A DNA stretch of 64,000 bases from JADKAV01 sp037045455 (GCA_037045455.1 JBAOIN010000011.1:1-64000); one strand, 5' to 3'. Counted from the stretch's first letter, positions 29,148-39,124 are shown. Program-made: numbers and translations. Notes: generated from the letters alone by a model not told the origin.

Positions 29148-30017
29148 TCAGCAGTAAGTCTGCGCAACCCACTCCAGCACCGCCGGGTCGTCGTTCCACT
29201 CCGAGTCGCCGGCGCGCGGGTCGTGCAGCACCAAGTCGGTGAATCCTTCGGTCTGGCACCACTCATAAAAGCGCGCGAAGGCCTCCCGGCTGGCCAGGGG
29301 ACGCCCGGCCGCACTGCCGGCCAAGAAGATCCGGCCGGGCACATCCCGGCCCGCACGCTGGCAGGCTTCGTCCAGCAACTCGCGTTGCCGACGCACGGCG
29401 GCGCTCATCGATTCGACCGTGGGGTCGGGGTCCCGCGGATCGCCGAACGTGATCCACGCTTCGGCGAACTCGGCCGCCGTGCGCATGGTGGTCGGTCCGC
29501 CCGCGGCGATCGCGAGGGGCACGCGCGGCTGCTGGACGCAGCCGGGGATGGTGCGAGCTTCGACCGCGGTGTAGGACGGCGTCGAGCCGGTGTAGGACGT
29601 GTTGCGCAGCAGCGCGTCCAGCATGCGCGCGAAGTCGTGGAAGCGCGCTGCACGCTCCCGCGGAGTCAGCGCCGGCTGGCCGAGGACGTCGGCGTCGAAA
29701 CCGGTGCCACCGGCGCCTGCGCCCAGCGTGATGCGACCACCGGAGATGTGGTCCAGCGTCATGACGTCCTTGGCGAGCAGGACGGGTTCCCGGAAATTCG
29801 GGGAGGTCACCATCGTGCCGAGCCGGATCGTGCTCGTGGCCATCGCGATCCCGCTTAGCCACGGCACCGCACCGAACCACGGTTCATCCCTATAGCGCCG
29901 CCATGACAGGTGGTCGTAAGTCCACAGATGGGCGAAACCCATGTCCTCGATCGCGCGTGCACGGGCAACGGCAACCGGCCACGGATCCGTGGGAATTAGC
30001 AGAACGCCGAGCCGCAT
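29148..30017 (-). CDS. LLM class (F420-dependent type) oxidoreductase
   Basis: Luciferase-like flavin/F420 oxidoreductase, 289 residues. Begins MRLGVLLIPTDPWPVAV, followed by IEDMGFAHLWTYDHLSWR, IRLGTMVTSPNFREPVLLAKD and ITLGAGAGGTGFD, which are the ordered TIM-barrel motifs of the F420-dependent branch. ATG 30017 overlaps the stop of the upstream secreted-protein gene (TGATG). F420 rather than FMN is inferred from actinobacterial relatives; the substrate is unknown. Confidence 0.88.
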   Translation of the reverse strand: MRLGVLLIPTDPWPVAVARARAIEDMGFAHLWTYDHLSWRRYRDEPWFGAVPWLSGIAMATSTIRLGTMVTSPNFREPVLLAKDVMTLDHISGGRITLGAGAGGTGFDADVLGQPALTPRERAARFHDFARMLDALLRNTSYTGSTPSYTAVEARTIPGCVQQPRVPLAIAAGGPTTMRTAAEFAEAWITFGDPRDPDPTVESMSAAVRRQRELLDEACQRAGRDVPGRIFLAGSAAGRPLASREAFARFYEWCQTEGFTDLVLHDPRAGDSEWNDDPAVLEWVAQTYC

Positions 30018-30547
30018 CACTTGTAGTAGGGGTCAGCCCAACCCAGGTACGGGCCCCAGTCGTTCATGCGGTGCCAGTCGATGGCCTTGACCGAACCGTC
30101 GGGCATATTCGTGACGGCCTTCCCGTCCCCGACGTAGGTCGCGATGTGCCCGGCGTAGTGTCCGGGATCCCAGAACATCTGCGCACCCAGCGGCGGATCT
30201 TCGTCCTTGGGGTGGGCCACCCCGGCGTCCTTGGCGCGGTACCACTGGTCGAACGCCGTCTGCAGGCGCGGTCCTCTGGGCATGTAAGCATCGTCGGCCA
30301 AGGTCAGACAGCGTCCCCAGTAGCCGGTGGTGTGCGCCTGTGCCAGCGACAGCAAATAGGCGACAGCGCGGGCCGGGCTGCGAGTGGTCCCGACGGGATG
30401 CAATGCGGAGCGCGATACCGCCGGGGTGCGGTCGTGCGACCAGGACACACCGGCCTCGGACTGCAGGTCGAGGTCGATCGGGCGAGCAACCGCCGGCGTG
30501 GCGAAGAGCACGCTCAGGCCTGCGCCAAGTACGATCGCGTGCTTCAC
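30017..30547 (-). CDS. Secreted papain-fold-like (NlpC/P60 or CHAP-like) protein, paralog 1
   Basis: Exported protein of 176 residues with a signal sequence (VKHAIVLGAGLSVLFATPAVA). The C-terminal 110 residues are shared with the genes at 41996 and 42702. A Cys sits in GRCLTLADDAY, GAQMFW follows, and GHIATYVGDGKAVTNMPDG supplies a His, the order of Cys and His seen in NlpC/P60 and CHAP hydrolases. It ends DWGPYLGWADPYYK. I do not recognise a named family. Peptidoglycan peptide hydrolysis is inferred. A GTGA-N6-TCAC palindrome is centred 53 bp upstream of the start. Confidence 0.7.
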   Translation of the reverse strand: MKHAIVLGAGLSVLFATPAVARPIDLDLQSEAGVSWSHDRTPAVSRSALHPVGTTRSPARAVAYLLSLAQAHTTGYWGRCLTLADDAYMPRGPRLQTAFDQWYRAKDAGVAHPKDEDPPLGAQMFWDPGHYAGHIATYVGDGKAVTNMPDGSVKAIDWHRMNDWGPYLGWADPYYK

Positions 30548-30593
30548 GATTCAAGTAGGTCAGATCAGGCATTCACCCGACAGTGGTACACCG

Positions 30594-30607
30594 GTGACAT
30601 TCGTCAC
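30594..30607. promoter_or_regulatory. CRP-family palindrome upstream of secreted paralog 1
   Basis: GTGACATTCGTCAC, centred about 53 bp upstream of the GTG start at 30547. It overlaps the stop codon of the upstream MFS gene. Confidence 0.6.
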
Positions 30608-31795
30608 ACAGCGTGCCGTCTGTCACGGACCAGCAGAACGGCCGCCAGCACCGCCGTCGCCGTCACCACCGACAGTCCGGCCAGCAGATTGATGCGAGAG
30701 ACGATGGCCCCGACGATCACACTGGACACTGCCCCGCCGGCCTGTAGCGCGAGGCTTTCCACCGACATCATCGTGCTGCGAACCTCGCTGGTGACTCTCG
30801 CGTGCAGAAGCCCGGCCATCACCGGTCCCTGCACTCCGATGGCCACATACAGCAACAGGTACGCAGCCGCGGCGCCACCGACGACGGCCAAGGCCAGGCC
30901 CAGCACGAGCACACCCATGACGAGGAAGGCGCCTGCGCCCACCAACGCGCGGGCACCCGGCAACCGAGTGCTGATGGCGGCTCCGACAGCGGCAGCGGCG
31001 AACGCGGCAGCGGTGAGGAAACCGAATAGGGCCGCGCCCGCGTTCGCGCTTCCGGCCAGTTCGGCGAAACGGTTGGGCGCGAGCAGTTCGACACCTGCCA
31101 GCACCAGCCCGAGGCAGGCCGCGACAATCATCAAGCGCCGGATCGGCGGCTGCTTTACTGCGATGCCGACCGCCTGTCCGACTGTCTGCCGTACCGAGCC
31201 GCGCGCCGACTTCTCGCCTGTAAGCAGCAGCGCCGCCACGACGGCGTGCACGAGTGCCGCAACGGCGGCCACGAGGAAAGGCACGGACAAAGTGATCACC
31301 CCGGTGCCCGTGCTGGGCAGCCCGGAGGCGGCGCGAGGTAGCAGACCACCGATCACCGCTGCGCCACCGAGCGCCAGCGATTCCGCGATCTGGCCGTGCG
31401 CCAGGCCGGATTCGACGTCCTCGTGTCCGAGCCCGTGCATCGCGTCGACGTACCAGGCTTCAACCGGCCCCGAGGAGAGTGCCCGCGAGGTTCCCATCAG
31501 GACCATGGCCAGCATGATGAACGGCACGGATCCCAAAACGCCCAGGATGAAGCAGGCTCAGCGCTTGCAGAACGGCGCTGGCGACGATCACCGGCCGGCG
31601 TCCCCAGGCATCGGCCAAGCCACCGGTGGGCAGTTCCAAGCTCAGGGTCACCACGCTGTAGAGCGCCATCATCTGCCCCGTCTGGGCCAACGACAGTCCC
31701 CGCGCACCCAGCATCAGCACGAGCACGGGAATCACCAGACCAGCCGGCACCCAGCGCAGGGCACTGAGCACCACGAGCCGACGAGCTGGATTCAC
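30604..31795 (-). CDS. Major facilitator superfamily transporter (one frame break)
   Basis: Membrane transporter of about 397 residues. The first part, LRWVPAGLVIPVLVLMLGARG to ELPTGGLADAWGRRPVIVAS, carries the MFS loop motif GGLADAWGRRP. After a break near 31550 the rest continues in one frame with about nine more spans (SVPFIMLAMVLMGTSRAL onward). GTG 31795 lies 7 nt after TAGCGT and lacks a Shine-Dalgarno. Substrate unknown. Confidence 0.82.
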
Positions 31796-31903
31796 GCCGA
31801 CCACGCTACGCGTGAGGGAGAGCCCCGGCTCACCCTCATAAGCCGGGCCCTCTGTCACCGCAACCGCCCCCCTCGGCGTTCCAGACCCGGCTTAACGACC
31901 CCG

Positions 31904-33260
31904 TCACAAGCCCGTGTCGTGCACCGCGTTCTCGATCCCGCGCCAGATCGTCGGGTAGGCGTACGGCATATTCTTCAACGTCGCGATCGGTACCTGGCCG
32001 CGCACCGCGACCGCCAACCCCGAGAGCACCTCTCCCCCGGTCGGCCCCATACTCGTCCCGCCCACCAGAATCCCGCGGGAGGCGTCGGCGACCACCTTGA
32101 TGATCCCCTCGTTGCCGGTCTTGTGAATCCAGCCGCGCGAGGTACTGGGCACCGAGACCGAACCGACCGCGACGTTCAGACCGGCTTCGCGCGCCTGCTG
32201 CTCGGTCAAGCCGACAGAGCCGATCTCCGGGTCGGTGAACGTCACGCGCGAGACCGCCGAATAGTCCGCGCTCGGACCCGGCTCGCCGAGGATCGCCTGC
32301 CGGGCGATGCCCGCCTCGTACATCGACATGTGCGTGAAGGCGCCCTTGCCGGCGATGTCCCCGATCGCGTAAACGCCGGGCACGACCTGCATGTGCCCGT
32401 CAACGGGTGGGAAGCCGTGGTTCAGCTCAACACCAAGAACGTCCAGTCCCACCTCGTCGGCGTTCGACCGGCGGCCGGTAGCGACCAACAGCGCCTGGGC
32501 GCGCAGAACCTCCTCTGCGACCGTGACGAGAAACTCGCCGTCGTGTGCGACGCTGTCGACGGTACGGCCGGTGATCACCCGCAGGCCCTCGCCGGTGAGC
32601 ACGTCCGTGAGGATCTCGCTGGCCTCGGGCTCTTCGCCCGGCACCAGCCGCGGCGCGCCTTCGACGATCGTCACCTGCGCGCCGAAGCGGGCGAAAACCT
32701 GCGCCAGTTCGACCCCGATCGCCCCGCCACCCATGACGATCAGCGACTCCGGCACTTCGGTCGCCTCGATCGCCTCGTGGTTGGTCCAGAACGGCGTATC
32801 GGCCAGGCCTGGCATCGGGCGGGACACTGGGCCGGGTGCCGGCGGCCACCACGATCGCCCGCCTGGCTTGGTAGGTGTCCTCGCCCACTTCGACGGTCTC
32901 GGCCGACAGCAAGCGAGCCTGCCCGCGGACGAACCGGCCACCCTTGCCGACGAACCTGTCGACGGCCGCCTGGTCGTTCCAGTCGTCGGTCGCCTCGTCG
33001 CGAATTCGGGTGGCCACCGGCGTCCAGTCCGCCTGCACGTCACTGCGCCCGGCGAGCTCCGGTATCCGCCGGCCCTCCGCCAGCGCGTTCCCGGCGCGGA
33101 TCATCATCTTGCTCGGCACGCATCCCCAGTAGGGGCACTCGCCGCCGACCAGGTTCTTCTCGATCCCGACCACGTCCAGACCCGCTTCGGCCAATGAGCC
33201 GGCGATGTCCTCACCGCCGGGGCCGAGCCCGATCACGATCACATCCGCGCTGTGCTGCAT
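31904..33260 (-). CDS. FAD-dependent pyridine nucleotide-disulfide oxidoreductase (one frame break)
   Basis: Flavoprotein of about 452 residues of the dihydrolipoamide dehydrogenase/mercuric reductase class. FAD-binding VIVIGLGPGGEDIAGSLAEA is followed by the redox disulfide GGECPYWGCVPSK (CxxxxC). A frame break near 32830 precedes LIVMGGGAIGVELAQVFARFG (NAD(P)H-binding), GVYAIGDIAGKGAFTH, and the dimer domain FTDPEIGSVGLTEQQA. The CPYWGC form is common in uncharacterised actinobacterial relatives. The C-terminal His-Glu pair of true lipoamide dehydrogenases is not evident, so the disulfide substrate is open. Confidence 0.85.
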
Positions 33261-33282
33261 GCGCTGACCCTGTCACGGTCTG

Positions 33283-33343
33283 CAGATGAGAGCAATGCAC
33301 CCCAGATGCGAGCAACGGGCACGGGGTCGAATGCTCGCATCTG
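33283..33343. promoter_or_regulatory. Repeated 12-bp sites CAGATG(A/C)GAGCA between divergent genes
   Basis: Two direct copies (33283-33294 and 33303-33314) and one inverted copy (TGCTCGCATCTG, 33332-33343). The second and third form a perfect 12-bp inverted repeat. They lie in the 170-bp spacer between the flavoprotein and the 33431 gene. This may be an operator or a palindromic repeat. Confidence 0.45.
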
Positions 33344-33430
33344 CGGCGGCTTGCTCACATTCTTGCGACTCTCACCGAATCCCCAGGTTCGTCACACTCG
33401 CGCTCAAGGTTGGGCGCCGATCGTGAGGTC

Positions 33431-33907
33431 ATGAGCACTTACGCCGAAAACCCCGTGACCACTACCCCCGACTGGCACGACAAGTTCCAGTCCGAACGCA
33501 AGAAGGCCCGCATCCTCGGCGCCACGACCGTCGCCTCCGCCCTGCTCGCGGTGGGTGTCGGCGCCTGGGGGCTCAATGCCCAGGGCGCGTCCGTGAGCAG
33601 CGGCCCCGGCGGCGGCACCGGCCAGTTCGGTCCGCCCGGTTCCAGCACCGGCCAGTTCGCGCCTCCCGGAACCAGCAACAGCGGCGGGCAGGACCTGGCC
33701 AGCACGCTGCTCAACTCCGACGGCAGCGTCAACACCGACGCCGTCGAACAACTCGTCGCACAGGCCCCGGACGGCATGCTCGATCAGATCCTGAGCATGG
33801 CCGTACAGAACGGCGAACTGACACAGGCGCAGGCCGACGAGATCGCCGCCGCAGCAAGCGGCACCGACTCCTCCAGCACTGACAGCACGTCGGCGCAGGA
33901 CATCTGA
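33431..33907 (+). CDS. Single-span membrane protein with Gly/Pro-rich linker
   Basis: Protein of 158 residues that I do not recognise by family. A cytoplasmic charged start (WHDKFQSERKKARIL) precedes one membrane span (GATTVASALLAVGVGAWGL). Next comes an outside linker with two copies of TGQF(G/A)PPG, and a C-terminal helical part rich in Gln/Ala/Asp (DQILSMAVQNGELTQAQADE). The stop overlaps the glycosyltransferase start (TGATGA), so it is the first gene of the operon. It may be a partner of the glycosyltransferases; that is inference from position. Confidence 0.7.
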   Translation: MSTYAENPVTTTPDWHDKFQSERKKARILGATTVASALLAVGVGAWGLNAQGASVSSGPGGGTGQFGPPGSSTGQFAPPGTSNSGGQDLASTLLNSDGSVNTDAVEQLVAQAPDGMLDQILSMAVQNGELTQAQADEIAAAASGTDSSSTDSTSAQDI

Positions 33908-35082
33908 TGACCACCTTGGAAGTCCGCCCCGCGCCTACGGTCACGGCACTCGTGGACGTCGAGATCGTGGTGCCGGTCTACAACGAGGAACAGGCGCTGC
34001 GATCCAGCATCTTGGCACTCCACGGCTACACGCGCACAATGCCGTGGACGTCCCGGATCGTGATCGCCGACAACGCGAGCACCGACAGCACTCCCGAAAT
34101 GGCCAGGGCGCTGGCCGAACAGTTGCCCGACGTGGAGTATCTGCGCCTTGAGCAGAAAGGCCGAGGCCGGGCACTGCGCCGGGCGTGGTCGCAGGCCCGG
34201 GCGCGGGTCGTCGCCTACATGGACGTGGACTTGTCTACCGACTTGGCGGCCCTGCCGGTGCTGATCGCGCCGCTTCTGTCCGGGCATTCCGACGTGGCTA
34301 TCGGCACGCGGCTGTCGCGCACCTCTCGGGTCGTGCGCGGGCCCAAGCGCGAATTCATCAGCCGTACCTACAACCGGCTGCTGCGCTGGACGTTGCGCTC
34401 GGGATTCAGCGACGCGCAATGCGGCTTCAAGGCCGTGCGCGCCGACCGGGTGACTGCCCTGCTCGAGCGGGTGCAGGACGAGGAGTGGTTCTTCGACACC
34501 GAACTGCTGGTCGTGGCCGAGCGCAACGGCATGCGGATCCACGAGGTGCCCGTCGACTGGATCGACGACCCGGACTCCCGGGTCGACATCGTGAGCACCG
34601 CCGTCTCGGACTTGCGCGGGATCGCCCGCTTGGGACGTGAGATCGCGTCCGGCCGGATCCGCTTCCGCGAGGTCTCCCAGACCGGCGGGCCCGGACAGGT
34701 CCTGCGGTTCTTGGTCGTCGGCATCGCCTCGACGGCGTTGTACGCGGCGCTGTACCTTCTGGCCCGCCAGCTGCTCGACCCGGTCACCGCCAACATCGCG
34801 GCACTGCTGCTGGCCACGGCCGCGAACACCGCGGTCAATCGCCGCTTCACGTTCGGCATCATCGGTCGCGACGGCTGGATGACCCACCAGGTCAAGGGCT
34901 ATGCGATCCTCGCGATCGCGCTGGTCATCACGACAGCCACTGCGTGGCTGCTGCCGGCAACCACGAGCCGCACGACCGAGCTCGTAGCCCTCACCGCCGC
35001 GAACCTGTTCGCGACACTCGTCCGTTTCGTTCTCTTCCGCTCCTGGATCTTCGGAGGTTCTCATGACCGCCACACTCGATAG
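33907..35082 (+). CDS. Glycosyltransferase family 2 fused to GtrA-like membrane domain
   Basis: Polyprenyl-phosphate sugar transferase type protein, 391 residues. The N-terminal GT2 domain has IVVPVYNEEQALRSSI, IADNASTDSTPEMA and AYMDVDLSTDL (DxD), with QCGFKAVRAD further on. The C-terminal 130 residues form four hydrophobic spans like GtrA (FLVVGIASTALYAALYLLAR; NTAVNRRFTFG). The pair with the next gene matches the YkcC/YkcB arrangement in Bacillus, where the GT2 enzyme loads a lipid carrier and the GT39 enzyme uses it outside the membrane. Overlaps that gene by 20 nt. Confidence 0.88.
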   Translation: MTTLEVRPAPTVTALVDVEIVVPVYNEEQALRSSILALHGYTRTMPWTSRIVIADNASTDSTPEMARALAEQLPDVEYLRLEQKGRGRALRRAWSQARARVVAYMDVDLSTDLAALPVLIAPLLSGHSDVAIGTRLSRTSRVVRGPKREFISRTYNRLLRWTLRSGFSDAQCGFKAVRADRVTALLERVQDEEWFFDTELLVVAERNGMRIHEVPVDWIDDPDSRVDIVSTAVSDLRGIARLGREIASGRIRFREVSQTGGPGQVLRFLVVGIASTALYAALYLLARQLLDPVTANIAALLLATAANTAVNRRFTFGIIGRDGWMTHQVKGYAILAIALVITTATAWLLPATTSRTTELVALTAANLFATLVRFVLFRSWIFGGSHDRHTR

Positions 35083-36898
35083 GCCCCTGGAGACCGCACC
35101 GGCTCCCGCGACCAAGCCCTTCGACTGGACCCGCCCTGCACTCGCCGCTCTGCTGAGCGCCACGGCCGTGCTCTACCTGTGGGGCTTGTCGGGGTGGGCG
35201 AACTCCTTCTACTCCGCGGCCGCGCAAGCCGGCTCCCAGAACTGGGTCGCGTTCCTCTTCGGATCCTCGGACGCGGCGAACTCGATCACGGTCGACAAGC
35301 CGCCTGCCGCGATCTGGGTGATGGCGCTGTCGGTCAAGATGTTCGGGCTGAACTCCTGGAGCATTCTGGTGCCGCAAGCCCTGATGGGTGTGGCGTCGGT
35401 GTTCCTGCTCTACCTGTTCGTCAGCCGCTACTTCGGCCGCCCGGCGGGGCTGTTCGCAGGAGCGATCCTCGCCACAACCCCGGTGGCCACGCTGATGTTC
35501 CGCTTCAACAACCCGGACGCGCTTCTCGTGCTGCTGCTGGTCGCGGCGACCTATGCGGTGGCGCGGGCTCTGGAAGACGAGCGGCTGCGCTGGATCGTCC
35601 TGGCGGGCGTGTGCGTGGGCTTCGCGTTCCTCACCAAGAGCCTGCAAGCGTTCCTGGTCCTGCCCGCCTTCATCGCGGCCGTGCTGATCTACTCGCGCCG
35701 GCGCTGGAGCATGCTGCTGACATCGGCAGTGGCGCTGATCGTCTCCGGCGGTTGGTGGCTACTGCTCGTCGAACTGTGGCCTGCCGACTCCCGGCCCTAC
35801 ATCGGGGGTTCGCAAACCAACTCCGCACTGGAGCTGATCCTGGGCTACAACGGGCTCGGCCGGATCACCGGCGACGAGACCGGCAGCGTCGGTGGTGGTC
35901 AGGGCGGGGGCTGGGGAACGCCCAGCTGGCACAGGATGTTCGACGCGGACTGGGCCGGGCAGATCGGGTGGCTGCTGCCGGCCGCGCTGGCGGCGATCGT
36001 GATCGTGTGGCTGCTGAGCAAGCAACGCATGCACCGGATCTCAACCGTGCTGTGGGGTGGCTGGCTGCTCGTCACGTTTGCGACCTTCTCCTTCAGCCAA
36101 GGCATCATCCACCAGTACTACGCGGTGGCGCTGGCCCCGGCGATCGGCGCATTGGTCGCGATGGCCACCACGGTCTTGTGGCGCCGGCGCGCCTACATCG
36201 GACTGGCGGTGCTTCTCGGCGGTTCGGCGGTCTACGCCGGCCTGCTGCTACTGAAGGCGAACTACGACACGCTGGCCTGGCTGGTGCTGATCGCGGGGGT
36301 GGTTGCTGCCATCGCCCTCGGCCTGGGCGACCTGCTCTCGATCGGCGTGCGGCGGATCCTGGCGGCGGTGTTGATCGCGGTCAGTCTGCTCGGTCCACTG
36401 TCGTTCAGCCTGGAGACCGCATCCCGAGTGACCAGCGGCTCGTTGCCGTCCGCCGGTCCGAGCCTGGGCGCCAGCAGTGGTCCCGGTGGCGGCATGCGCG
36501 GCGGCGGTCAGACCACTACCACCGGTGGCCCCGGCGGTCTGCTCAACAGTCCCGACGTGAGCAGCGAGCTGGTCTCGGTGCTCAGCCAGGACGCCGAGAA
36601 CTACACCTGGATCGCGGCCGGCATCGGCAGCCAGACTGCAGCCGGCTACCAACTGGCTACCGGCTACCCGGTGATGGCGATCGGCGGCTTCAACGGCAGC
36701 GATCCCTCGCCGACCCTTGAGCAGTTCCAGCAGTACGTCGCCGAGGGCAAGATTCACTACTTCATCGCCGGCGGCGGCATGGGTGGCATGGGCGGCGGCA
36801 CGGCCGGCGGCAACACCAGCAGTGAGATCAGCGCCTGGGTGCAGGAGAACTTCGTGGCCACGACTGTGGACGGCGTCACCCTGTACGACCTGAGTTAG
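35063..36898 (+). CDS. GT39/ArnT-like membrane glycosyltransferase (YkcB-like) with extracellular domain
   Basis: Polytopic transferase of 611 residues expected to move sugar from a lipid carrier to an envelope acceptor. The first outside loop includes NSITVDKPPAAIW, with the Asp-Lys-Pro motif of the GT39 class, and FRFNNPDALLVLLLVAATYA follows. About eleven spans are predicted. The C-terminal outside part has a Gly-rich linker (GPGGGMRGGGQTTTTGG) and a soluble domain (YPVMAIGGFNGSDPSPTLEQ) as in YkcA/B-type proteins. A two-component system follows after 180 bp. Confidence 0.88.
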   Translation: MTATLDRPLETAPAPATKPFDWTRPALAALLSATAVLYLWGLSGWANSFYSAAAQAGSQNWVAFLFGSSDAANSITVDKPPAAIWVMALSVKMFGLNSWSILVPQALMGVASVFLLYLFVSRYFGRPAGLFAGAILATTPVATLMFRFNNPDALLVLLLVAATYAVARALEDERLRWIVLAGVCVGFAFLTKSLQAFLVLPAFIAAVLIYSRRRWSMLLTSAVALIVSGGWWLLLVELWPADSRPYIGGSQTNSALELILGYNGLGRITGDETGSVGGGQGGGWGTPSWHRMFDADWAGQIGWLLPAALAAIVIVWLLSKQRMHRISTVLWGGWLLVTFATFSFSQGIIHQYYAVALAPAIGALVAMATTVLWRRRAYIGLAVLLGGSAVYAGLLLLKANYDTLAWLVLIAGVVAAIALGLGDLLSIGVRRILAAVLIAVSLLGPLSFSLETASRVTSGSLPSAGPSLGASSGPGGGMRGGGQTTTTGGPGGLLNSPDVSSELVSVLSQDAENYTWIAAGIGSQTAAGYQLATGYPVMAIGGFNGSDPSPTLEQFQQYVAEGKIHYFIAGGGMGGMGGGTAGGNTSSEISAWVQENFVATTVDGVTLYDLS

Positions 36899-36906
36899 GC
36901 CGGTGT

Positions 36907-37021
36907 GGAAGCGATGTGCCGCAGCAGCGACACCTTTGCCTGCGAGGCACATCGCTTCCGTGCCCCAGCGCAGCGATGTGCCGGGCAGGCAAAAGTGTCG
37001 CCTGTCGGGCACATCTCTGGG
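36907..37021. repeat. Nested inverted repeats between the glycosyltransferase and the response regulator
   Basis: A perfect 14-bp inverted repeat (GGAAGCGATGTGCC at 36907-36920 with 36946-36959) is followed by a second one (GATGTGCC at 36975-36982 with 37008-37015). The loop of the first, CGACACCTTTGCCTGC, is nearly the reverse complement of the loop of the second, so the unit is an inverted duplication. It may act as a terminator or be a palindromic repeat. Confidence 0.7.
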
Positions 37022-37078
37022 GCGCGTGTCGCTTTGGCGCCGCCTGACTCCTCGCAGAATCAGCGTCGGACTCACGGC

Positions 37079-37786
37079 ATGATGGACGGCATGCCGGAAG
37101 CCCGCGTGCTGGTTGCGGACGACGAAAGTGCGATCCTCGACCTGCTCTGCGCGAGCCTGCGACATGCCGGCTTCGAGGTCGTGCCGGCCGTCGACGGGTC
37201 CAGCGCGTTGCAGCAAGCACTGGCCACGCGGCCCGACGCACTGATCCTGGACGTGATGATGCCCGGGCTCGACGGCTTCGAAGTGGTTCGCCGGCTGCGG
37301 GCCGAGGGCCTGACAGCCCCCGTACTGTTCCTCACCGCGCGCGACGCCACGCACGACAAGGTGATCGGACTGGACGCAGGCGGCGACGACTACGTCACCA
37401 AACCGTTCAGTCTCGACGAGATCCTTGCCCGCGTCCGGGCGCTGCTGCGGCGGTCCGGCCGTGCAGCGGTCCCTTCGGCCACGCCCCTGCTCAGGGCGGC
37501 CGATCTGGAACTGGACCCTGACCGCCACGAGGTCCGGCGGGCGGGCCACCCGGTCGAGCTCACCCCGACGGAGTTCAACCTGCTGCGACTGTTCATGGAG
37601 AACCCCAACCGGGTGCTCACCAAACAGGTCATCCTCGACCGGGTGTGGCAGTACGCGTTCACCGGCGACGCCGCGATCGTCGAGTCGTACATGTCCTACC
37701 TGCGACGCAAGCTCACCACCGCCCCCGGACAACCCCGGCTGCTGGAGACGGTGCGTGGGGTCGGCTACGTACTGAAGGTGCCGTGA
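37079..37786 (+). CDS. OmpR-family response regulator
   Basis: Two-component regulator of 235 residues. The receiver domain shows VLVADDESAILDLL (acidic pair), the phospho-acceptor Asp in ALILDVMMPGLDGFE, LFLTARDA (Thr) and DYVTKPFSLDE (Lys). The winged-helix DNA-binding domain has LTPTEFNLLRLFMENPNRVL and YMSYLRRKLTTAPG. Possible starts are ATG 37079, 37082 and 37091. Its stop overlaps the sensor kinase start (TGATG). It follows the glycosyltransferase operon and may control it; this is positional inference. Confidence 0.92.
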   Translation: MMDGMPEARVLVADDESAILDLLCASLRHAGFEVVPAVDGSSALQQALATRPDALILDVMMPGLDGFEVVRRLRAEGLTAPVLFLTARDATHDKVIGLDAGGDDYVTKPFSLDEILARVRALLRRSGRAAVPSATPLLRAADLELDPDRHEVRRAGHPVELTPTEFNLLRLFMENPNRVLTKQVILDRVWQYAFTGDAAIVESYMSYLRRKLTTAPGQPRLLETVRGVGYVLKVP

Positions 37787-39124
37787 TGCCGCTTCGACGG
37801 CTGCTGCCGCTGCTCACCGCCGCGCTGGTCGCACTGGCCTTGCTGGTGGCCGGGGTGCTGGCCGCGACGGCCATGCGGACCTATCTCGTGCAGCAGGTGG
37901 ACCGGGGCCTGATGCGCTCGCCGACGGCCACCTCCCAGGGCCCACCACCCCCGCAACAAGCCGGATCCGGATCCCCGCTGCCCAGCGACTTCTACGTCCA
38001 GGTGTCCGACGACTCCGGCACAGTGGTACAGCAGATCAGCAACCTGCCGTCCGGCCTGCAGGCGCCCACCCTTCCGGCGCTCACCCGTGCCGAGGTGATC
38101 GCCACCGGGTCCCAACCGTTCACTGCGGACGGTTGGCGGGTCGTGGCCAAGACCACCCCGACCGGGACCGTCATGGTGGCCAAGTCGCTTGTCCGATGTT
38201 TCGGCCACCGTGGATCGGCTGATCTGGCTGGAGGTCGGTGTCGGCCTGGTCGTGCTCACAGTGGTCGCCGGGTTGAGCACGGTGGTTGTCCGGCGCTCCC
38301 TGCGGCCTTTGCAGACCGTCGAGAACACGGCTGTGGCGATCACGGGTGGCGACCTCAGCGGACGCGTGCCCGATCCCCGCACCGGCACGGAGGCCGGTGA
38401 CGTCGGACAGGCGCTGAACTCCATGCTCGACCGGCTTGAGCTCTCCTTCGAGCAGCGGGAGCAGGCGATGGCCGCGGCGCAGGAGTCGGAGGCCAGGATG
38501 CGGCAGTTCATCGGCGACGCCAGCCACGAACTGCGCACCCCCCTGACCGGGGTTCGCGGTACCGCCGAGCTCTACCGGCAGGGCGCGATCCGGGACGACG
38601 AGGTACCCGGCGCATTCGCTCGCATCGAGGATCAGGCGCAGCGCATGGGCGGCCTGGTGGACGAACTCCTCCTGCTCGCCCGGCTCGACGCCGAACGACC
38701 GCTGGATGTGACACTCGTGGATCTGCTGGATGTCTGCTCGCACGCGGTGCAGGCATTCGAGGGGGTGACTCTGGAAGTGCTGCCGGACAGCGCAGCGCCC
38801 GTCGTGCGCGGGGACGCCGCGCGGCTTCGGCAAGTGGTCGACAACCTGATCAGCAACGGCCTGCAGCACGGGCAGGGGCAGGTGAGCGTCGCGGTCGGGA
38901 CGCAGGGCGATGAGGCTGTCATGGTGGTGCGCGACGAAGGACCAGGCGTGGCCGCAGCGGACGAGGAGCGCGTCTTCGACCGCTTCTACCGCGGCGACCG
39001 GGCCCGCAGTACTGCCGGGAACGGATTGGGTCTGAGCATCGTCGCGGCCTTGGTCGCGGCCCACGGAGGCTCGGTGTCGGTCAACGGCCCGGCGTTCACG
39101 GTGCGGCTGCCGCTGGCACCTTAG
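37786..39124 (+). CDS. Sensor histidine kinase (one frame break)
   Basis: Membrane kinase of about 446 residues. First span LLPLLTAALVALALLVAGVL, a periplasmic loop with SDFYVQVSDDSGTVVQQI, second span VGVGLVVLTVVAGLSTVVV, and a HAMP region (RSLRPLQTVENTAVAITGGD). The phospho-acceptor box is DASHELRTPLTGVRGTAELY. ATP-binding boxes are VVDNLISNGLQHG (N), VRDEGPGV (G1) and GNGLGLSIVAALVAAHGG (G2). A single extra T near 38190 splits the frame; removing it reads AKSLSDVSATVD. Partner of the upstream response regulator. Confidence 0.92.

Noticed and set aside
29903..33289. Plus-strand open frame of 1128 codons
   Set aside because: It is antisense to four well-supported minus-strand genes and its Arg/Pro/Ser-rich composition is that of a high-GC shadow frame with no domain.
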